In this document: one piece after another, positions 42,032 to 52,700 of the stretch
Layout of the letters: each line of letters starts with the position of its first letter
Numbering within the stretch: position 1 is the stretch's first letter
Origin: Clostridia bacterium
Lineage (GTDB): Bacteria; Bacillota; Clostridia; TANB77; CAG-508
DNA length: 64,000 nt
Assembly (NCBI GenBank): GCA_017404545.1
Contig: JAFRCC010000018.1
Coordinates: 1-64,000, forward strand
Reading direction: 5' to 3'
Made by a program: the position numbers and the translations under genes
The notes under the pieces: generated by a model
What the model saw: the letters and a program-made list of their open reading frames with translations, nothing else
Told to the model about the DNA's origin: nothing
The model's database searches: none

Positions 42032-42478
42032 TTAAAACAATTTATCAAACAATTCTTGTAAAGAATTGCAAGTAATCATATTGCCATTATCATAGTATGT
42101 ATATCTAACATTATTGTATATATTAAGATCATTTTGAATTTCTTTTTCGATTTCGCTTATATCAGATTTTTTTACTATTTTTGTATACACTATAGTTGGT
42201 TTGACATATAAGGCTGTAATTCCAACGTCATATTCTTGGCTTTTTCGCACAATATATTTATTTTTCCCTTTTGGGTAAAATTCATATGTATAATAATATC
42301 CGTCTCCATTCGCAGTTTGCCCTGTTTTTTCTTTGCCTTGGTAAATTTCTGCAATACATTTTGCATCTTTAGGAATAGTCGTATCATTATTATTTTTATA
42401 CAAATATATACCTATTGCGACAAGCAATAAAACGATTAAACTAATTATTATAATAATTAAACTCTTATATTTTTTCAT
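42032..42478 (-). CDS. Membrane-anchored hypothetical protein
   Basis: A 148-residue protein with one N-terminal membrane helix (residues 6-27) and an outside domain of about 115 residues with many tyrosines (DGYYYTYEFYPKGKNKYIV) and a final NSLQELFDKLF. No lipobox and no known domain were recognised. The start follows AAAGAGGTAAAA. It is separated from the subtilase-like gene by about 60 bases in the same direction and may be co-transcribed with it. Confidence 0.65.
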   Translation of the reverse strand: MKKYKSLIIIIISLIVLLLVAIGIYLYKNNNDTTIPKDAKCIAEIYQGKEKTGQTANGDGYYYTYEFYPKGKNKYIVRKSQEYDVGITALYVKPTIVYTKIVKKSDISEIEKEIQNDLNIYNNVRYTYYDNGNMITCNSLQELFDKLF

Positions 42479-42603
42479 TTTTACCTCTTTTTGTAAAAAA
42501 AAATTCTATATATTTACTTATAGTATGTTTTCATATACATATGATACCATTAGAATTTTTATAATTCAATCCATTATTTAGAAATACACTAAAACAAAAA
42601 AAT

Positions 42604-42635
42604 GAGGCGAAGTCACATAATAGCAACTTCACCTC
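42604..42635 (-). terminator. Terminator of the threonyl-tRNA synthetase gene
   Basis: GAGGCGAAGT (42604-42613) / ACTTCACCTC (42626-42635); on the minus strand followed by ATTTTTTTG. Confidence 0.8.
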
Positions 42636-42726
42636 TCTCTTTTTAATAACTTTATCTTGCTAATTTATATTTTGATTCTACATCATCAAAACGTAATAAT
42701 GACTTTTTAAATTACAACAATTCTTT

Positions 42727-44262
42727 TTATTTTTCTTTAATTTCTTTTTTTATCATATCTATAAATTCGTCAATTCCAACAGTTATAACATTTTCACTTC
42801 CAAGCTTACGATAACTAACTTGATGATTTTCTACTTCTTTATTTCCTATAACTAAAGTATATGGATTTTTCATATCAACACTTGATTTAATCTTTTTCCC
42901 CATAGTTTCATTGCTATTATCATATTCTGCTCTAATTTCTTCCTCGTTTAATATTTTCATTAGCTCTTTACAATATTCATCATGATATTTGACATTTACT
43001 GGCACAATATTTACCTGAACTGGAGATAGCCAAACAGGTAAAACTCCTTTGAATTGTTCTAATAATAATACCAAAAATCTTTCATAAGAGCCAAGGATTG
43101 CTCTATGAACCATTACTGGAGTTTGTTTTTCTCCATTTTCATCAATATAAAATAATCCAAATCTTTTTGGTGTAGAAAAATCAACCTGAATTGTTGGTAT
43201 CTGCATTTCTCTACCTAAAGCATCTTTAAACATAAAATCTATTTTTGGTCCATATAAAGCAGCTTCACCTTCACATCTTTTTGCATTTAATCCAAGTTCG
43301 TCGGAAACTTCCTGTAGTACTTTTTCGCATAATTCCCAATCCTCATTGCTTCCAATATATTTTTCTGGATGACTTAAGTCTCTTACAGATAAAGAAACCC
43401 AATAGTTATTCCATAATCCCATCTTTGAATAGAAATCTTTAATAATATTATACATATTTATAACTTCATCCTTAAATTGATCTATTTTACAAAATGAATG
43501 TCCGTCTTCTATTGTAATTGCATATACTCTTGATAATCCGCCAACAGATCCTTGTAATTCTGCTCTATACTGTTTATCAGATTCCATATATCTAATTGGC
43601 AAATCTTTATAACTTCTTAATTTTGAAGCATATATTTGAGCATGATGTGGACATTGAACAGGTTTTAATACAAATTCATGACCTTTAGGAGAACTTACCC
43701 TAAATAGTTCATCATTAAATTTTTGAGCATGCCCTGATGTTTCAAATAGTTTTATATTTGCGAGTGATGGGCAACTTACTTTTTGAAATCCATAATTCCT
43801 ACATATTTTTTCTACTTGTTTTTGCAACTCATCTTTTATTATTGTTCCTCTAGGTGTATATAGTGGTAACCCTGCTCCTAAATAATCCGAAAAGCAAAAT
43901 AAATCCAAATCTCTGCCTATTTTCCTATGGTCTCTTTCCTGTGCATCTTTTAAAAATTCTTCGTATTTTTCTAATTCTTCTTTAGATTCAAATGCTTTTC
44001 CTGATATACGAGAAATCATCTCGTTTTCAGCTTCTCCATTAAAATATACACCACTTACTCTTAATAGTTTTACAAATATATGATTATCTTGCTCTCTAAT
44101 TAGTTTTTCCAAATTCTCTAAATCGTTTTCACTAATTTCTTCATTTACTTTAAATTCATAATAAAATTCATTTTCATTTGCTACTGCATTATCTAATCTA
44201 ACATTTTCATATTTTTCTTTAATTACTTTTCTTAATAGGTCTGCACCTTTTTCATTTATCAT
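42727..44262 (-). CDS. thrS: Second threonyl-tRNA synthetase, editing domain reduced
   Basis: ATG 44262 behind AAGGAATAAAA gives 511 residues (ATG 44280 is an alternative). The class II catalytic core and anticodon domain are intact: RDHRKIGRDLDLF, the zinc Cys in PVQCPHH, motif 2 QYRAELQGSVGGLSRVYAIT, EDGHSFCK with His, motif 3 near MVHRAILGSYERF, and a C-terminal LSPVQVNIVPV domain. The TGS domain is missing and the N-terminal 110 residues are a shortened N2 region without the HxxxH and CxxxH editing signatures. It charges tRNA-Thr but should lack editing, and may replace the main enzyme under stress or inhibitor. Confidence 0.9.
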   Translation of the reverse strand: MINEKGADLLRKVIKEKYENVRLDNAVANENEFYYEFKVNEEISENDLENLEKLIREQDNHIFVKLLRVSGVYFNGEAENEMISRISGKAFESKEELEKYEEFLKDAQERDHRKIGRDLDLFCFSDYLGAGLPLYTPRGTIIKDELQKQVEKICRNYGFQKVSCPSLANIKLFETSGHAQKFNDELFRVSSPKGHEFVLKPVQCPHHAQIYASKLRSYKDLPIRYMESDKQYRAELQGSVGGLSRVYAITIEDGHSFCKIDQFKDEVINMYNIIKDFYSKMGLWNNYWVSLSVRDLSHPEKYIGSNEDWELCEKVLQEVSDELGLNAKRCEGEAALYGPKIDFMFKDALGREMQIPTIQVDFSTPKRFGLFYIDENGEKQTPVMVHRAILGSYERFLVLLLEQFKGVLPVWLSPVQVNIVPVNVKYHDEYCKELMKILNEEEIRAEYDNSNETMGKKIKSSVDMKNPYTLVIGNKEVENHQVSYRKLGSENVITVGIDEFIDMIKKEIKEK

Positions 44263-44289
44263 TTTTATTCCTTCTTTCATACATTCTAT

Positions 44290-44361
44290 TTAATAGAGGA
44301 CTATTTTTCTTTCTGTAAATTTGTTGGTGTGGATTTTGGTATCGGTATCGGTTTCGGTCAT
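44290..44361 (-). CDS. Second leader peptide, threonine-rich, 23 residues
   Basis: ATG 44361 behind GAAGGAGATGATTACT encodes MTETDTDTKIHTNKFTERKI plus Val-Leu-Tyr. Six of 23 codons are threonine (codons 2, 4, 6, 8, 12 as ACC and 16 as ACA). It lies between the terminator at 44388 and the synthetase gene, so stalled translation here would sense low charged tRNA-Thr. Confidence 0.75.
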   Translation of the reverse strand: MTETDTDTKIHTNKFTERKIVLY

Positions 44362-44387
44362 AGTAATCATCTCCTTCTATAATTAAT

Positions 44388-44427
44388 AAAAAAAGAGCTT
44401 ACTACAAACTAAGATTGTAATAAGCTC
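44388..44427 (-). terminator. Leader terminator between the two leader peptides
   Basis: On the minus strand GAGCTTATTACAA (44427-44415) pairs with TTGTAGTAAGCTC (44407-44395), loop 7, then seven T. Transcripts must read through it to reach the synthetase. Confidence 0.88.
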
Positions 44428-44469
44428 GTTACTTAAATTTTATGTTTTAAGACACGCTAAAACAACCAA

Positions 44470-44532
44470 TTATATATAATTGATTTTGTTTAAAGTATAT
44501 TCGGTTATGGTTATAAATTGATTGTTTAACAT
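44470..44532 (-). CDS. First leader peptide, 20 residues
   Basis: ATG 44532 behind AGAGGAGTG encodes MLNNQFITITEYTLNKINYI, with threonine codons 8, 10 and 13. The palindrome CAATTATATATAATTG covers its stop codon. It lies between the promoter and the leader terminator, the usual place of an attenuator peptide. Confidence 0.65.
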   Translation of the reverse strand: MLNNQFITITEYTLNKINYI

Positions 44533-44562
44533 ATTTTTCACTCCTCTATTAAATGTATTTTA

Positions 44563-44591
44563 ATTTTAGCATGAATTTAATTATATGTCAA
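44563..44591 (-). promoter_or_regulatory. Promoter of the threonyl-tRNA synthetase unit
   Basis: Minus strand TTGACA (44591-44586), 17-base spacer, TAAAAT (44568-44563). The sequence around the -10 (ATGCTAAAATTAAAA) also occurs at the promoter at 18999. Confidence 0.8.
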
Positions 44592-44662
44592 AATTTTAAC
44601 TTACATTTCATATACTAGTATATCTGTTATTCATTAACTGTCTGATTACTTGTCATGTATAT

Positions 44663-45181
44663 TTATCGGTAAATCGATTTATCTTCCATGTCCGGATCTA
44701 TTATTATCCAATCTTCATCACTTCTTTTCTTATTAAGCCTCGTACCATAAAAATTATAATAATCCTTATCAGGGTTGTCTGGCATTATCGGTATAATCAT
44801 TTCTGAATGTTTATAATTGTTTGAATAATATGTCCTTTTCTTCTGATATACCGGGAATATAATTGATAGTACTATATAAATAATTACAATTGCATTAGTT
44901 ATAGCCTTTTTCTTCCAGAATCTTTTATAGAATACAATCCTAATTACAAATATACTTATAATCAGAAATATGTATAGCTCTCCTGTTGTTTGTAATATGT
45001 GATCAATATATGTATATATATTAAATGTGAAAATTATCAATAAATAAACTAGCATTGTTATTTTTGCAAAATAACTGCTCTCATGTTCTGTCTCATAAGT
45101 ATTTTTCTTAAGCTTTCTTTTTTCACAACATATTAAAAGTATTATTATTCCTAAAATAAATATTTCAATCAAAAGTATCAT
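44663..45181 (-). CDS. Membrane protein with four helices, unknown function
   Basis: ATG 45181 follows GAGGTGG (an upstream start at 45199 would contain it). The 172-residue protein has helices near 3-20, 40-57, 65-83 and 92-108, then a tyrosine- and lysine-rich hydrophilic tail with IIPIMPDNPDKDYYNFYGTR and DEDWIIIDPD-like end. No known domain was recognised. A shortened start of a related gene lies at 39.8 kb, again behind a zinc-ribbon gene trace. Confidence 0.65.
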   Translation of the reverse strand: MILLIEIFILGIIILLICCEKRKLKKNTYETEHESSYFAKITMLVYLLIIFTFNIYTYIDHILQTTGELYIFLIISIFVIRIVFYKRFWKKKAITNAIVIIYIVLSIIFPVYQKKRTYYSNNYKHSEMIIPIMPDNPDKDYYNFYGTRLNKKRSDEDWIIIDPDMEDKSIYR

Positions 45182-45204
45182 TTCCCACCTCAAATACAAT
45201 AATT

Positions 45205-45350
45205 ACTTGTAACTACTTGAATTTTTCGCATTTTATTTAATATATCTAGTATTCAATAATATCTAATAATTTGCTAATCTCTTCATCGTTGATTTTTGAA
45301 TATATTTTTATAGTACCAAAAAGAGCTTATTACAAATTAAGATTGTATTA
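45205..45350 (-). other. Remnants of a zinc-ribbon gene end and a leader terminator
   Basis: Codons for KCEKFK and a TAG at about 45205-45225 match the end of the gene at 39892. At 45318-45350 a decayed copy of the threonyl-tRNA synthetase leader hairpin (AAGAGCTTATTACAAATTAAGATTGT-like, right arm lost) is present. Confidence 0.55.
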
Positions 45351-45365
45351 ACACATATTCATTTT

Positions 45366-46358
45366 TTAGTTTCCGCTATAAGTATAATCTATTCCAGAGC
45401 CAGCTGTTAATGTTTTTCCTCCATTTGTTGCACGTAATGAGAAAGAATCTGCGCCGGTGAATACTAATGCACTCTCGATAGCTTTGGATGATGAATCTTG
45501 AGAAAAATCGTGAGATTCAACTTTATAAGTGTAATCTTCTCCGTTTAAAGTTGCCGTTCCATCTGCTTTAAGTACTAATGTGTCTCCTTGTACTGCTGCC
45601 TCACCTTTATATGTACCATACTTAATATTTAAGTCTCCAACTTGAATATAATTTTTTGATGTTGTAGTAGACGTGGTTGTTTTACTTTCTATAGGTGTGC
45701 CGTCAATATTATGTGTATATTCTATGTAGTATCCATTATACTTATGTAGATATGTGCTAACCTCATCTACCGTATAATCTGCATCAATGTTTTTTTCATA
45801 ATCACTTACATGATATTTATTATGTGTATATTTTACATCATATATTCTTTCTAATTTATAGTCCTCAGTAATTTTTACAGCATGTATATTGCTATTAGGA
45901 GTTTCTTCCATGAAAGCTATATGTGTAGGTTCCGACTCCTTAAACATTAAGCCAGTCGTAGAATGTATAATCCCTACTTTAATTACATTTTTCCCATCAA
46001 ATGTTAATACTAATGAATAGTGGCTATAATTTTTATATTCATCATCAGCAGTTATAAATAATTCTGGTATTCCATCATTCGTAACGTCTAAAAATACATA
46101 TTTTTCTGGATTTAGTCCTCCAAAATCTTCATTTGCATATTCTTTATTATCTAAATATTTCTGATATGCTTCCATTGCTATGCTTTCTTTACTAGTAGTA
46201 TTATTGGTCTCATTATTTTCCTCGGTATTGACATTAGATTCACCACTAGAGTTGTTGTCGTTTATTTCATCTTTTTTTGCACCACATCCAGTAAATATCG
46301 TTAATGTAAAAAAGAATATAATAATTGATGTAAAAATAAAATATTTTCTTTTTTTCAT
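45366..46358 (-). CDS. Lipoprotein, unknown function
   Basis: The 330-residue protein has a lipoprotein signal peptide ending in FTGC (lipidated Cys near 25), an Asn/Ser/Glu-rich linker to about 60, and a domain with FLDVTNDGIPELFITADDEY, a calcium-binding-like FG-GAP/EF-hand type segment near 100. A C-terminal beta-rich part (GEAAVQGDTLVLKADGTATL onwards) resembles small lipocalin-like or DUF-type extracytoplasmic domains. It is exposed on the cell surface. No substrate is known; it lies beside the large adhesin gene but has its own spacer. Confidence 0.75.
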   Translation of the reverse strand: MKKRKYFIFTSIIIFFFTLTIFTGCGAKKDEINDNNSSGESNVNTEENNETNNTTSKESIAMEAYQKYLDNKEYANEDFGGLNPEKYVFLDVTNDGIPELFITADDEYKNYSHYSLVLTFDGKNVIKVGIIHSTTGLMFKESEPTHIAFMEETPNSNIHAVKITEDYKLERIYDVKYTHNKYHVSDYEKNIDADYTVDEVSTYLHKYNGYYIEYTHNIDGTPIESKTTTSTTTSKNYIQVGDLNIKYGTYKGEAAVQGDTLVLKADGTATLNGEDYTYKVESHDFSQDSSSKAIESALVFTGADSFSLRATNGGKTLTAGSGIDYTYSGN

Positions 46359-46633
46359 ACTATCCTTCCCTTCTGTATTTTTTCTAACTCATATTTTATA
46401 AAAAGGAATTGTATAAGTCAATAAATTTTACTTCTGTAATGCTTTTTGCTATTAACTCTTTTTTCTTTTTCCTTTTGAATTTCTTTTAATTACTTTTTCT
46501 TGATGTTGGCACTTGTGTAATTTCGGGTACAAATGGTAACATAATTCAAAAATAATCTCTGCGGTGTCAACTTATTATGTTGTGTTGATAAGCATAAAAA
46601 TAAGCTACTGTCACTTTTTTTCTACCTTATAAA
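46359..46633. other. Intergenic gap
   Basis: AT-rich, no credible gene or structured element apart from the terminator at its end. Confidence 0.5.
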
Positions 46634-46682
46634 AAGACTTAATGTAACAATTAAATTTATCGTTAACATTAAGTCTTAATTC
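46634..46682 (-). terminator. Terminator of the large adhesin gene
   Basis: Perfect 12-base inverted repeat AAGACTTAATGT (46634-46645) / ACATTAAGTCTT (46666-46677), 20-base loop; on the minus strand followed by TTTTTAT. Confidence 0.8.
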
Positions 46683-46707
46683 ATATTATTTTCGAGCGAT
46701 TCTTCGT

Positions 46708-49700
46708 CTATTTTAACTCCTCCTTTCTACTTTTTACTGATATTACTAAAATTATTCCTGCAATTACTATATCTATTACATAATTCATAATTACATCCCC
46801 TGTTTTAGTACTTGCTAATTTATCTCCATCCTCACTACTTTCTTTACTATCATCATCTGATGTTTTTTCATCTGTGCTCTCGTTAGAATTATCGTCACGT
46901 TCGTTAGTACCTTTATTGTCATCCTTATCTTCATCTGATGTACCATCATCTGATTTATTATCATCTTGCTCAGCAACTACCTTATTTGTGAATATTATTG
47001 CATCTGCTCTAAATCCATTCTTTGTTACTATCTTTGTTATTTCTAGTAAGCCTTCTGGTTTGGTTACTTCGTATACAATTACGTATTCTGAATCATCATA
47101 AACATACGCTTTTGTTTCATCTACTATTTCTCTTATTTCATATACGTATGTTCCAGTTTCAGTAAATGTAATCGTTCCAAAGCTTCCTGTTCCATTTCCA
47201 GTAATAGTTACTTCTGTACTTTCAGGTATTGGACTTGTTTCATCTTTTGCTTTTAGTTCAAATTTAAATGAATCTTCGCAGTTTTCTAGAACTTCATCAT
47301 TTTCATCAAGAACTATCTTTGTAATACCGATGCTTGTTTCTACACTGTCTTGCATATCATCTTCATCTATTGTTGTTGTATCATTTATAAATGTTATTGT
47401 TGCTTCTTCTCCTTGATTTACTGTTTCTAATTCAGTACTTAATGCAGTCTTTGGATTTGTATTTGCTCCGGATACTTTCTCGATTTTATTCATTCCATTA
47501 CTATCTACAATTACATAACTTGCAATTGCTGTTGAAGCAAGCTCTGTTACTTGATACTTAGTTCCAACTGGAATATTGTAGAACTCTACTTCTTCCCCGC
47601 CTGCTAAGTATACTGTAAGCTCAGCTAATCCATCTTGATCTGCTGTTACCTTACCAACTGATGAATTAAATGATGTTCCTTCAGGCATATTAGAAAACTC
47701 AATTTCAAATATGTAACTATTTGTATCATCTAAGTTAGTTACTTGTTTTACTAATTTTAAGTTTTGAACTGCAGATTTTCTATTAGTAAATGTAATTGTA
47801 ATACTTTCATCTTCATCTACTACTTCGGTTGCAGTTGATAATGATTTATTCTCTTTAGTATTTAAGTTAGCTGTACTACTAATCTTGTTTTTATTATTAC
47901 TATCAACTATTGAATATGATGATGTATAATCTCCGGCATATTCAAATACTTTATATCTTGCTCCTACTGGTAAATCTTTTAATACAATATGTTCACCATT
48001 CTTTAGCTTGATTTGTACGTTTGATGAGCCATAATCATCAGATACGTAGTTGATTTCTTCAATTACTGTATTATCTCTTGAGTACTTCTCAATTACATAT
48101 ATTTGATTTGATAATAGATTACTCAATGTAACTTCAAATGTATATTCATTATCATCTTCAAAAGCACCTGTTACTACTTTATCAAGTTTAACATCAACAT
48201 ATTTTTGAGATGGATCATCTGGCTCTCCTGGGTCACCTGGTTTAGTCTGTTTTTTAACATTTATATATATTACCCCAGAATCTAGCTCTGTTGATATACT
48301 ACCACTATTAGAATCACAACTTGATTCGTAAGGACCTAAATCTTTTTCAACAACACTATATGTTGTACCTTCAATAATTCCAGGAATTGTAATTGTATCT
48401 CCAGCATGTAATTTGATTGTACCAACTCCATCTTTAAATACATAATCACCAAAGATTTTAGTTCCACTAAATAAGCTTTCATATCCACTTGGAGCAGTTA
48501 ATCTAACTGTAACTGTAAATTCAGTACCATCATCATCTTTACTTAAGATATTACCTTCATGGTCTTTCAATACTTTAGTTACTGATAAGTTACCATACTT
48601 AACTGTAATATCCTCGTCATCACTACTTCCACTGCTTCCTCCAGATGGATCTTTGCTTAATATATTAACAATCTTAATTTGCTGATTCTCAACCTCTCCT
48701 GGATTATCAATAGTATAGTTAGAAATATATCCAGCAGGAACTGGCTCTTCCCATACAAACCAATCCGCATTAGGGTCTTCCACATATAATGTATATGTCC
48801 AAACATTATCAGCCTTAACCCAATGAATTTCATTACCTTGATCATCATAATTTGTATCAGATGTTGAATATGTAATTTCCCCATCTGCAGTATTTCCAGC
48901 CGTCATATATTTAGTTTGTAAATAATCAGTTCTACTAATTGTTACAGAAGTATCATCTGAATTTGTCTTATCCATAGCATCATTCACCGCAAGTAAATTT
49001 ACGTTATTTGTATTCAAAGCTCCAGATTGTGGAGTTTTTTCTGTAAAATAACCTGGTGTTTCTGTGGTGTCGATACGGGCGTATGTTTTATCCATTATTA
49101 AAGATAAATTGTATGTAGTACCATTACCACCTACAAGATTAGTGCAAGAGTAAAACATCTCGTAACTTCTTATTACTTTATCTGTTACAAAATTATTTGA
49201 GGCATAAATTGTTGTTAGTCCACTACAGTAATAAAACATATAACTCATATATTTAACTTTACTTGTATCAAAACTACTCACATCTAGACTCGTTAAACTA
49301 TTGCAATAATAGAACATATTATCCATATGTGTAACACTACTTGTATCAAAACTACTTACATCTAGACTTGTTAATCCACTACAGTTGGCAAACATATCAT
49401 TCATAATTGTAACTTTACTTGTATCAAAATTGCTTAAATCTAAGCTTGTTAAACTACTACTACTAGAAAACATCCAACTCATATCTGTAACATTACTTGT
49501 ATCAAAACTCCTTAAATCTAGGCTTGTTAAACTACTACAACTAGAAAACATACTTCTCATATATGTAACTTTACTTGTATCAAAATTACTTACATCTAGG
49601 CTTGTTAAACTACTACAACCATAAAACATATTTCTCATATTTGTAACTTTACTTGTATCAAAACTGCTTACATCTAAGCTTGTTAAACTACTACAACTAG

Positions 49701-52700
49701 AAAACATACTAATCATATTTGTAACATTACTTGTATCAAAACTACTTACATCTAAACTCACTAAACTACTACAGCCATCACCATATTCACCAAACATAAA
49801 ACCCATATCTGTAACATTACTTGTATCAAAACTCCTTAAATCTAGGCTTGTTAAACTACTACAACCAGAAAACATACTTCTCATATTTGTAACTTTACTT
49901 GTATCTATACCCGTAAGGTCAATAGATTTTATATTTTTTAAATTATAAAACATCTTATATGAACGATCTGTTAGCAATGCAACTTCTGCATTACTCCACC
50001 AATAGCAGTTACCATCTTCATCTATCCAACCATATATTTTATATCTGGCATCGGGATTGTTATAGTCAATATCTAAACGTGTAGCTCCAAGAGCAATAAC
50101 TTCGTCCTCTGTTAATGTTGTATTTCTTTTAAATTCTCCTGTTATTTTACTACCATAGTTACTATCTATGTATCTTAATAAACTCGAAGAACTACTATAA
50201 TTATCCCTAAAATACACATAAGTTATTCTATGTGGCTTCTTGGTACTTACTTTGATTGTTGGGTCTGGTCTTTCTTCGTTTGTCTTGTCATCTTCCCATT
50301 CTTTTGTAATTGTTATTTGGCCTTTATTTCTGTCATTAAAGAATTCAAAGTTTCCATATTGATTCTTTTCTAATCCTTCAATAGTTGTTGTTCCATCTTT
50401 TGCTATTGTTACTATATATTTGTTTTCATCTAGTATATATGTGATTGTATTTCCTCCATCATCTGTTATTTCTGGTACAAATGTTTCTTCTAAGATATAT
50501 GTACCTGCTTCTAGCTCATCAAACATTGCTAAACCACCTGATACAGATGTTACTTCTTTGTCGTAGCTTGTACCATAATTTGATACTCCGTGTACTCTAA
50601 ATTTAGCACCTACTATTAGGCTTCCATCATATGAATCTTTCTTTACAATTGTAAATTTATGTAATGGCTCATTATATAGGTTGTATTTACCATTTTCATA
50701 TGTTGGAATAAGTTCATCTTCGCTCATTAATAAAACATTATAATTAGCATTCTCATCTACTATTACTTGATATTTTTCTTCTCCTAGAACATATCCTTCT
50801 GGAACTTCTATTTCGTTAAGTTCATATTTACCCTTTTCTAAATTGTCGAATGTAAGTTCGCCCATTTCGTTAGAAGTTGCATACATAACTATTTCATTAC
50901 CATAATCTGAAGTACCTTCTAATTTAAACTTAGCGCCTTCAACTACTTTAACTTTACTTACTAAGTCTTTCTTATACATTTTAACGTCTGTATGGATTCT
51001 TGGTGTATTTGTAATCTTTATTGTATCTGAATCTATAACTAATTGATTATCTATATAAACATTCTTATGGATATCAATTACTACTTCATGCTCTGTATGA
51101 TCTTCTACCCAATCAATTAAACCTTCGTATTCTTGTAATACATATGTACCAGCTTCTATATCTTTAAATAATACATAACCATCTTTATCTGATGTAGCAT
51201 ATGTATCTACTTCAGTTCCATATCTAGAAGTTCCATATAATCTAAATGTAATATCCTTAATACCTTCTGTCTCATCTTGTTCATTAACCTTACGGAATGG
51301 AACATCAGCTATTACATGATATTTTACCTTTGTATAATCTTGATGTATAAAGTAATCCTCTGAACTATCCATACTATCTATTATAGTATTCTTAATATAA
51401 ACATTATTATATGTATATGGATTTTCTTCTATTTCTTCAGAAATCTCACTTGGAGCCCTCATGTATAAAATTGCTGTTACAGAATCACCAGAATCTAATA
51501 TAAAATCTTCCCCATCCGTTTTCTTTGTTATATCAATAGCAATGGCCTTAGTTTGCTCTAAGTTTGTTCCTTCATTAACAAGTTGCCATACAGATGTATC
51601 TGTTAAATCATTATGACTCTCTAAATCTAGATTCTCAATTGTACTAATATATACTTTAACATCAATTCCTTTATTCTTTAGCTGTGTTATATCTATAGAT
51701 TGAAGTGTTCCATGCCAACTACTAGTAACTGATGTTTGTGCGGAACTATTTATAACTTCAAAATTCTCTAAACTATCATACCAAATAAGATTCTTAGCCT
51801 TATTCATATATGTATTTTGATAACGTAATTTATATGAATATCTACCATCTGGCTCTACTTCTGTACTATATACATAGCTAGAGCTCTTTTCAGCTTTAAC
51901 TTTCTTATCTAATCCAGAAGCAGCAGCTGTTAATGCATTTATTACATGTTTTTGCTCTGCATAAATAAATTTCTTCTCATCAGTAGATTCATCTAGATCA
52001 GTATATAAAACTTTATTTAATAAACTAAGCTTTCCACCATCATCTGGATAACCATTTGTTATTTTTTCATTTCCAGTTTCATATGCCACAGGATTAAGTA
52101 CATCTCTTCCATAATCTTTCATACTATCCCATGTATGTAATGTATTGTAGTATACGTTATAATACTGAGCTTGGTCCTTTACCCTCACAATCAACATAGA
52201 CCTACCAGAATTTTTATAGTTATCAATTACCTTATATGAATAACTATTCTCTGGTAAAAAGCCATCCTGGGTTTGAATTTGAATACTATCTAAATCGATT
52301 GTTCCACCTAATGGAATCAAATCATAGAATATACCAGAATCTTGCCATACATATTCAGCTTCTCCTGTTCCTGCTGTAGCTCTTTCCCATGCATTTACTT
52401 TCCATGTTATTGTATATACTCTCTTAGATCTACTATTTGAAACTGAAGCAATATCTTTTGTAATATCTGAAGAATAATATGTTACTCTTGCATAATCAAT
52501 TGCACTATTTGCATGAGTAAATATAATATTATTTTCATTATCTTTAACAATCATATTAACAAAGTTTTGAATTTTGATTTTATCCTTATTCTGAATCTTT
52601 TCTTGTACATATTCAGAATTTGTTAATACAAAATATGGAGTTACAGCAATAACAGTTGAGTAATGTTTATTTTTTGTTGTAAATCTCCAACCAGTAGCAT

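Noticed and set aside
42727..44280. T-box riboswitch upstream of thrS
   Set aside because: No T-box-like AGGGTGGNACCGCG sequence was seen between 44263 and 44662; the two leader peptides explain the leader better.
49210..49960. Regularly spaced near-identical DNA repeats resembling an array
   Set aside because: They are the codons of BspA-type leucine-rich repeats inside the adhesin gene, not CRISPR or a non-coding array; spacers are not unique.
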